Below are positions 20,068 to 24,253 of a DNA stretch of 24,253 bases, in pieces. Every line of letters starts with the position of its first letter. Within the stretch, counting starts at the first letter, position 1. Under the pieces are notes generated by a model that saw only the letters and a list, made by a program, of their open reading frames with translations, was not told the DNA's origin and did not search any database. This DNA comes from a virus, in the IMG/VR virus record IMGVR_UViG_3300042691_019199, positions 1-24,253 of that record, one strand, 5' to 3'. The position numbers and the translations under genes are program-made.

Positions 20068-20213
20068 TTGCGCTTCTTGACCGTCTTCGCCGCGGCCTTG
20101 AATGCCTTGGCCGTTGGCGCGCCCTTCGCCCCAGGCTTGCGCATCTTCTCGCCGCTGCCGGCCGCGATGCGCTCACGCTTGGCGTGGATGTTCGAGTAGA
20201 GCCCCTGCTTCAT
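20064..20213 (-). CDS. Very small basic phage protein (49 aa)
   Basis: Found between genes on the minus strand: ATG 20213 with GAGGTGA 6-7 bases upstream (the signal overlaps the end of the preceding low-complexity gene), 49 residues ending in TGA at 20064-20066. Sequence: MKQGLYSNIHAKRERIAAGS then GEKMRKPGAKGAPTAKAFKA and AAKTVKKRK. Similar LY.NIHAKR.RIA.GSGEKMR.PG sequences are a recurring tiny phage family. The pI must be very high, since Lys and Arg make up roughly a third of residues with few acids. Function unknown. Confidence 0.75.
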   Translation of the reverse strand: MKQGLYSNIHAKRERIAAGSGEKMRKPGAKGAPTAKAFKAAAKTVKKRK

Positions 20214-20217
20214 TTCA

Positions 20218-21369
20218 TCACCTCATTTCAAAGCCAAAGTCGTCCACAAACATATCACGGCTTGGCCGATAGAACGGAGACTCAATCTGCGCGGGCACGA
20301 ATGGCATCGGCTCCGGCGCATAGGTCTGCATCGGCGGGATGTAGGGCTGCGGCTCAAAGACGGCTGGCTCGAATGATGGCACGAATGGCGCCATCACCGG
20401 CGGCTCGTAGAAAGCCGGGGCCATCGGAGGGGGCTCGTAGAGCATTGGAGCGGGAGGGGGCGGCGCGTAGAAAGTCGGCGCCATCGGGGGCGGCTCGTAG
20501 AAGGTCGGCGCAGGAGGAGGCGGCTCGTAAAAAGTCGGCGCGGGAGGAGGCGGCGCGTAGAGCATTGGAGCAGGAGGCTCGTAGAATGTCTGGGCCATCG
20601 GAGCCGACTGCACGGGCGTGTCCTGCTGCTGCACCGGCATGATCGAATCAAAACCCTGCGCGGCAGGCGCCATCGGCGCCTCACTCTTGGCCGGCAGGGT
20701 TTGATCAAAAGGGAACGAGAACCCCCCCATGTACGGTTGCGGCGCGAACGGGCTTGGCTGGAACTGCTGCGGTCCCATCTCCACTTGCCCTCCGCCATAA
20801 ACCGGCGACGGCGGCGCGCTGCCGAAGCCGGGCGCCATCTGCGGGGGCTGCGGCTGCGGAGCGGGCTGCGCTTGGGGCGTCCCTTCCGGCTGGAAATAGT
20901 CCTCGAACATCTGACGCAGCTGGCGCCCGCCGCCGCGACGACCGCCGCGACGACCGCCACCAAAGCCGCCGCCATACCCGCCGCCGCCAAACATCGACGT
21001 CGCCGCGAACGGGTTGAAGGCTGGGCCGCCGTAGTATTGCTGCGAGAAGTAATTGCTGAAGGCATCGTTGATGGTCGGCTGGTAGGCCGGCGCGCGCATC
21101 CCGCCGCCGTAACCGCCAAAGCCGCCACCGCCGCCCATGTCATAGCCGCCGAACTGCGTGCCGTAGCCGCCCATTCCGCCGCCGCCGAAGCCGCCGAAGC
21201 CGCCCATGCCGGAGAAGTCGCGGCTCGCGTCAAAGCCGCCGCCGTAGCCGCCCATGCCGCCACCAAAAGGCGACCCATATCCGCCCATTCCGCCGCCGTA
21301 GCCGCCGCCATAGCCTCCCATCATGGGACCTTGGGCAAACTGTCGTTGACCCGAAAATGCGTTACTCAT
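20218..21369 (-). CDS. Low-complexity Gly/Tyr-rich, RGG-box and Pro-repeat protein
   Basis: A 383-residue protein with extreme composition. Residues about 14-95 are a GYGGG/GFGGG-rich tract (MGGYGGGYGGGMGGYG and on). At 100-125 lies a more ordinary aromatic segment (NDAFSNYFSQQYYGGPAFNP). 127-149 returns to GGGGYGGGFGGGRRGGRRGG, containing RGG-like boxes, followed by a short helix (QLRQMFEDYFQ). 161-260 is Pro/Gln-rich. 261-328 is seven tandem decapeptide-type units (MLYAPPPPAP, TFYEPPPPAP and on). The end (RDMFVDDFGFEMR) is acidic-aromatic. It is predicted almost wholly disordered. The start at ATG 21369 lies 7 bases after the previous stop. No known phage family comes to mind; position among head genes suggests a virion or assembly function. 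Confidence 0.8.
   Translation of the reverse strand: MSNAFSGQRQFAQGPMMGGYGGGYGGGMGGYGSPFGGGMGGYGGGFDASRDFSGMGGFGGFGGGGMGGYGTQFGGYDMGGGGGFGGYGGGMRAPAYQPTINDAFSNYFSQQYYGGPAFNPFAATSMFGGGGYGGGFGGGRRGGRRGGGRQLRQMFEDYFQPEGTPQAQPAPQPQPPQMAPGFGSAPPSPVYGGGQVEMGPQQFQPSPFAPQPYMGGFSFPFDQTLPAKSEAPMAPAAQGFDSIMPVQQQDTPVQSAPMAQTFYEPPAPMLYAPPPPAPTFYEPPPPAPTFYEPPPMAPTFYAPPPPAPMLYEPPPMAPAFYEPPVMAPFVPSFEPAVFEPQPYIPPMQTYAPEPMPFVPAQIESPFYRPSRDMFVDDFGFEMR
20386..20589 (-). repeat. 30-bp tandem coding repeats (APxFYEPPP decapeptides)
   Basis: Six full 30-bp units (20386-20565) plus one shorter 24-base unit (to 20589). Each encodes a variant of (T/A)FYEPPPPAP or MLYEPPPMAP. On the plus strand ggctcgtag or ggcgcgtag recurs every 30 bases. 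Units differ mainly at T/A/M-F/L and E/A positions, so copies have diverged under protein-level constraint. Confidence 0.9.
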
Positions 21370-21376
21370 GCGTCAC

Positions 21377-22738
21377 CTATTCCGACAAGTCGTAGAAAGC
21401 CAATGAACCGATGGCAGACCCGGTGCCGCTCAAGATCCTGACGGCGACCGTGTAGACATCACTCGTCCCGGCGATGGTCGCGCCGAGCTGCATATCGAAG
21501 TTATAGAGCAGATCGTTCTGCGCCTGGGCCGCGGACTGGTTGCTTGATGTCGTGTACTCGTTCAAGACGATATCTCCGCCAGACATGGCGGTCGCGGTCA
21601 CATCAAAGTCCACGCTCGCAAAGGTCGTAGTGTCGTAGGACGCGCCGGTGAGCGTCGCGTTCCTGACCAGCGCTATCTCGTACTCGCCGTTTCCAATTGG
21701 AAGCACGCGCACCTGCTTTGGCAAGATGACCGCGCCGAGCGAGTCAGACGCGAGCCGGATTGACACCAGCGGAACGAACGATGTCCCGATTCCGGTCAGC
21801 GTCGTGGTCCTTCGGGCCACGCGCTCGACGGAGGTCTGCTCATAGCCTCCCTCGGACAGCACCGTCGAGCAGATCTGCTTCATGCTCGAGCTGCTCGCGG
21901 TCGCGGCCGTGTTCTCGATCTCGATGCGCAGCGGAAGCGTCGCGGTCTGCATATAGACCGACGTCACCTCGTTGGCGTTGTCGAAGGTGTGGGCCGTGAT
22001 GTACTGGCCGTCGATAACGAACCCGACGCGCACCGACCCGACCCCAAGCCACTCAAAGTCCGCGAAAAGTATCTGTGCCTTTGTGGTGTCGAGCGTGATG
22101 CCGCTCGCGCCGCTCCCGTCCAACGGGTCGCCGTTCCATGAAGACTGGACCACCTTTCGGGTGTCGTCGACAGATCCGCCTGTGTAGGTGCGGATGATGA
22201 ACGAGAGCTCCGTCCCGTTGCGCTGCAAAAAGAGCCCGTTGTTTGTGTCGAAGTATCCCACGCGCTGGCGCAGGTTCGCCTTTGCGGCGGCCATCACGAA
22301 CGTCGACAAAAACGACAGGCTCTTTCCAGGCTGGTACGGGAAGTACCGCTTAGTCTGGCGCACCACCTTGTCGCCGGAGGCCGTCGTCACGGCCAGGCTC
22401 ACGGCCGACTCGTTTGGCAAAAAGGTAGAGGTGCCCGAGCCAGTCAGCGATGTATCGAAGGCAGGGTCCGCCGCGTACCTGTTCTGGCTGTCAAAGAGCG
22501 TGAACGGCTGCGAGACACGCAGCCGCCCGAAAGCATCAAAGTTGTTCTTTGCTAGCAAGTTGAGGTCCGTCAGCGTGTTGATGAACTTGACGATCTCGAG
22601 CTGGTTCGACGCCAACAGGCTCAGGTACAGCCTGAGCTGGTTGTTCGCCTGGTTGAAATACTGGGGGAAGTAGGCCGCAGGGGCGACATTAGGATTCGGC
22701 GGCTGCGGAACAAATACCCCCTCTAGCGGCTCCGACAT
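21377..22738 (-). CDS. Putative virion structural protein, beta-rich
   Basis: The start is ATG 22738 (MSEPLEGVFVPQPPNPN), five bases after the portal stop codon; the frame extends 16 codons further but into the portal gene. It has 453 residues: a helical N-terminus (NQANNQLRLYLSLLASNQLE), then FDAFGRLRVSQPFTLFDSQN and long beta-rich regions with GKSLSFLSTF, RVGYFDTNNGLF, QSSWNGDPLDGSG, DFEWLGVGSVRVGFVIDGQ and LPLRIEIENTA. This FGRLRVS...WN.D.LDG...WLG.G.VR.GF pattern is a phage family seen near head or fibre genes, of unproven function. A jelly-roll-like decoration or fibre role is inferred. No enzymatic motif is seen. Confidence 0.7.
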   Translation of the reverse strand: MSEPLEGVFVPQPPNPNVAPAAYFPQYFNQANNQLRLYLSLLASNQLEIVKFINTLTDLNLLAKNNFDAFGRLRVSQPFTLFDSQNRYAADPAFDTSLTGSGTSTFLPNESAVSLAVTTASGDKVVRQTKRYFPYQPGKSLSFLSTFVMAAAKANLRQRVGYFDTNNGLFLQRNGTELSFIIRTYTGGSVDDTRKVVQSSWNGDPLDGSGASGITLDTTKAQILFADFEWLGVGSVRVGFVIDGQYITAHTFDNANEVTSVYMQTATLPLRIEIENTAATASSSSMKQICSTVLSEGGYEQTSVERVARRTTTLTGIGTSFVPLVSIRLASDSLGAVILPKQVRVLPIGNGEYEIALVRNATLTGASYDTTTFASVDFDVTATAMSGGDIVLNEYTTSSNQSAAQAQNDLLYNFDMQLGATIAGTSDVYTVAVRILSGTGSAIGSLAFYDLSE

Positions 22739-22742
22739 GGCA

Positions 22743-24253
22743 TCACACGGCCATCGGACCCGGCCCCATCTGCGGCGCGGGACCAATCTCAGGGATTACC
22801 GGCTGCTGCACCGACGGCGACGCCACGCGCGAACGGTCCGCCATCTGCCGGATCGCGTCCATGTCGAGTTGGGTGCCGTACTTCAGCTGCACCTCGTAGG
22901 CGCGCAGCATGAGCTCCGACTCCTGCTTGTCGCGCGCGCGGTCATCCTCGAGCAGCATCTGCTGGCGCTTGAGCTCGAGCTCCGCTTGGCTGTTCTGGAT
23001 GTCCGCCATAATCTTCTGCCGCTCAACCTCGGCAAGAATCTGCGCCGGGTCAGGCGGCGGGGGCGGCGGGGGCGGCTGCGGGGGCATCATGGACGGGTTC
23101 AAGAAGAACTCGTCGGGGTTCTTGAAGCCCGAAACCTCGGCCAACCGCGCCAGCGTGTTCCGGTACTGCTGCACCGACACGAGCGGGTTCTGCGGCCCCA
23201 TCTGCTGCAAGACCATTTCCTGCTTCTGGGCGATGGCGTTGAGCACCGCGATCTTCTGCTCCTCGGTGCCGCCGCCGAGCGCGACGTCAATGTCGACGTC
23301 CATGTTCGCGTTCCACGAGCGCGGGTCAATCGGCACCCATTGATTGCGAAGGCGCACCACCCGCGCTCGGTCTTGGTTCTCCACGACCAGCTTGAGAATA
23401 CCCTTGAACAGGGCGCGCATCCCGGTTTCAGCGAACACACGGGCGATCAGCTCAAGATGCTGCTGCGCTGCGCTTACGGTCGCGGCGACCGCCGCGCGGG
23501 TGGTGCTCTGTAGTGCGCCGGCATCGAGGCCCATGGCAGCCTTCGACATACCCGTGCGCGTCTCGCGCACGTTGTCGAGGTACTCGAGCATCGGGAAGGC
23601 GGCTTGGCCGACGAACGGCACGGAGAAGGCCTGGACCGCGCCGGGCTGGCGCATACGGATGACGCCGCCAACCTCGGTGTTCAGCACGTCGTCCATGTTG
23701 GCCTGCCCCTCGACCACGCCCACCCGGGGGTGGATGGCCAGAGAGAGCGAGTCCATCATGTTGCGCATCACCGCGGACTTAATCCGCTGGAGGTCGGCCG
23801 TCATGTCGAAGATGGACAGGCCGATGAGCGCGTGCGGCTCGGGGTCAGGGCAGAAGGTCGCAAACGGCTTGTGCGAGCATGGCTCGTTCATCACGAGCTT
23901 GTAGCCGGGGCCGATGGTGCAGACCTTGCGCAACTCCGCGATGCCGTCGCGGTCGTAGTCGACGCGCACATACGCCTCGACGTAGAGCACGCGCTTGTCG
24001 TCCTGCGTGCCGCCCGGGCCATACGCCTCGGCGTACGGGTTGCGGGCGATGTATTCGTCGTTGGTGTCGAGCTCGAAGGCGCCCATCTGAGAGCGCACCT
24101 CTTCCTCGTCGTAGCCGAGCGCTACAAGATCCGAGACCCGCATCATGCGCCGGTGCGCGACCAGGGTCGCATCCTCCACCGAGCGCGCGCGGCGGTCGAT
24201 GAGGAACTCCTCGGGCGGGACGGCCTCGACGACCACGCGGCCGTCGCGGTACT
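22743..24253 (-). CDS. Portal protein (5' end cut by window edge)
   Basis: About 502 residues are visible; the frame is open past the right edge, so the N-terminus is missing. Signature segments: VPPEEFLIDRRARSVEDATL, CTIGPGYKLVMNEPCSHKPF, CPDPEPHALIGLSIFDMTAD then LQRIKSAVMRNMMDSLSLAI, GGVIRMRQPGAVQAFSVPF, LEYLDNVRETRTGMSKAAMG and a long C-terminal helix region preceded by a poly-Pro stretch (PPQPPPPPPPPDPAQ). These are typical of P22-like portal proteins of podoviruses, the dodecameric channel through which DNA enters and leaves the head. The C-terminal charged barrel-like helix (ELKRQQMLLEDDRARDKQE) and a Pro/Gly/Met tail follow. The terminase is presumably further right, outside the window. 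Confidence 0.85.
   Translation of the reverse strand, partial: YRDGRVVVEAVPPEEFLIDRRARSVEDATLVAHRRMMRVSDLVALGYDEEEVRSQMGAFELDTNDEYIARNPYAEAYGPGGTQDDKRVLYVEAYVRVDYDRDGIAELRKVCTIGPGYKLVMNEPCSHKPFATFCPDPEPHALIGLSIFDMTADLQRIKSAVMRNMMDSLSLAIHPRVGVVEGQANMDDVLNTEVGGVIRMRQPGAVQAFSVPFVGQAAFPMLEYLDNVRETRTGMSKAAMGLDAGALQSTTRAAVAATVSAAQQHLELIARVFAETGMRALFKGILKLVVENQDRARVVRLRNQWVPIDPRSWNANMDVDIDVALGGGTEEQKIAVLNAIAQKQEMVLQQMGPQNPLVSVQQYRNTLARLAEVSGFKNPDEFFLNPSMMPPQPPPPPPPPDPAQILAEVERQKIMADIQNSQAELELKRQQMLLEDDRARDKQESELMLRAYEVQLKYGTQLDMDAIRQMADRSRVASPSVQQPVIPEIGPAPQMGPGPMAV

Noticed and set aside
20386-20589. 30-base periodic repeats resembling a CRISPR array
   Set aside because: The units are contiguous with no unique spacers and are an in-frame coding repeat of a Pro/Tyr-rich protein; the same applies to 14454-14603.
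20394-21311. Second long minus-strand frame (305 codons) over the low-complexity gene
   Set aside because: It is an out-of-frame reading of GC-rich repeats giving Ala/Arg/Ser-rich nonsense. The chosen frame has a good junction with neighbours, regular decapeptides and sensible termini.
22743-24253. Poly-proline run in the portal C-terminus as a possible frameshift or assembly error
   Set aside because: The frame continues through it into a sensible charged helix, and Pro-rich linkers at this place are common in this portal family.

Overview
The window is part of a GC-rich, double-stranded DNA tailed-phage genome (Caudoviricetes). It could come from a free phage, a prophage or a metagenome contig. 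The morphogenesis genes point to a short-tailed (podovirus-type) virion. There is a portal, a scaffold, an SU10/DUF5309-like major capsid protein, an adaptor, a tail-nozzle/stabilisation-type protein and long Ala/Gln-rich putative ejection proteins, but no tape measure, tail-tube or sheath genes. A nested i-spanin/o-spanin pair (Rz/Rz1) indicates a Gram-negative host. High GC and frequent GTG/TTG starts fit a GC-rich proteobacterium. The sequence alone does not fix host or genus, and no integrase, repressor, terminase, polymerase, tRNA or rRNA is visible.

Plus strand, 1-2878 (DNA metabolism). The window opens inside a C5-cytosine DNA methyltransferase gene that carries an HNH endonuclease gene between motifs IX and X, in a different reading frame. 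Next come a 34-residue membrane protein, an SSB-like protein with an acidic tip, a PD-(D/E)XK nuclease and a DUF3310 protein. This looks like a phage replication/recombination block. It meets the opposing operon at 2879-2937.

Minus strand, 24253-2938 (late operon, read right to left). Genes run portal (truncated by the window edge); a 453-residue virion protein; a striking Gly/Tyr- and Pro-rich low-complexity protein; four small proteins, three of them strongly basic; scaffold; major capsid protein; a stem-loop; a conserved 106-residue protein; a glycosyltransferase; adaptor; small tail/fibre-like protein; a protein made of 20-residue and 10-residue repeats; a tail fibre with a C-terminal S74 chaperone domain; a small fibre-associated protein; a coiled-coil/membrane protein; a tail-nozzle-like protein; a GNAT-like protein; and four probable internal or ejection virion proteins, one of which also ends in an S74-like domain. 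The lysis cassette follows (endolysin, holin, Rz with Rz1 nested inside), then a small HExxH peptidase and a metallophosphoesterase.

Genes on the minus strand are packed almost without gaps. About a dozen junctions are 1-4 base stop/start overlaps (ATGA, GTGA, TTGA, TGATG), which implies translational coupling in one long late transcript. There is no gene-free stretch above 300 bases; the longest gaps are 1133-1221, 17246-17307 and 2879-2937. The order portal, scaffold, coat, adaptor, stabiliser, ejection proteins resembles P22-type podoviruses, with extra genes inserted between portal and scaffold and around the fibre. The most unusual items are the low-complexity RGG/GYG/Pro-repeat protein, the MTase/HNH overlap that keeps both frames open, the repeat-built protein beside the tail fibre, and the second S74-type domain on a helical virion protein.
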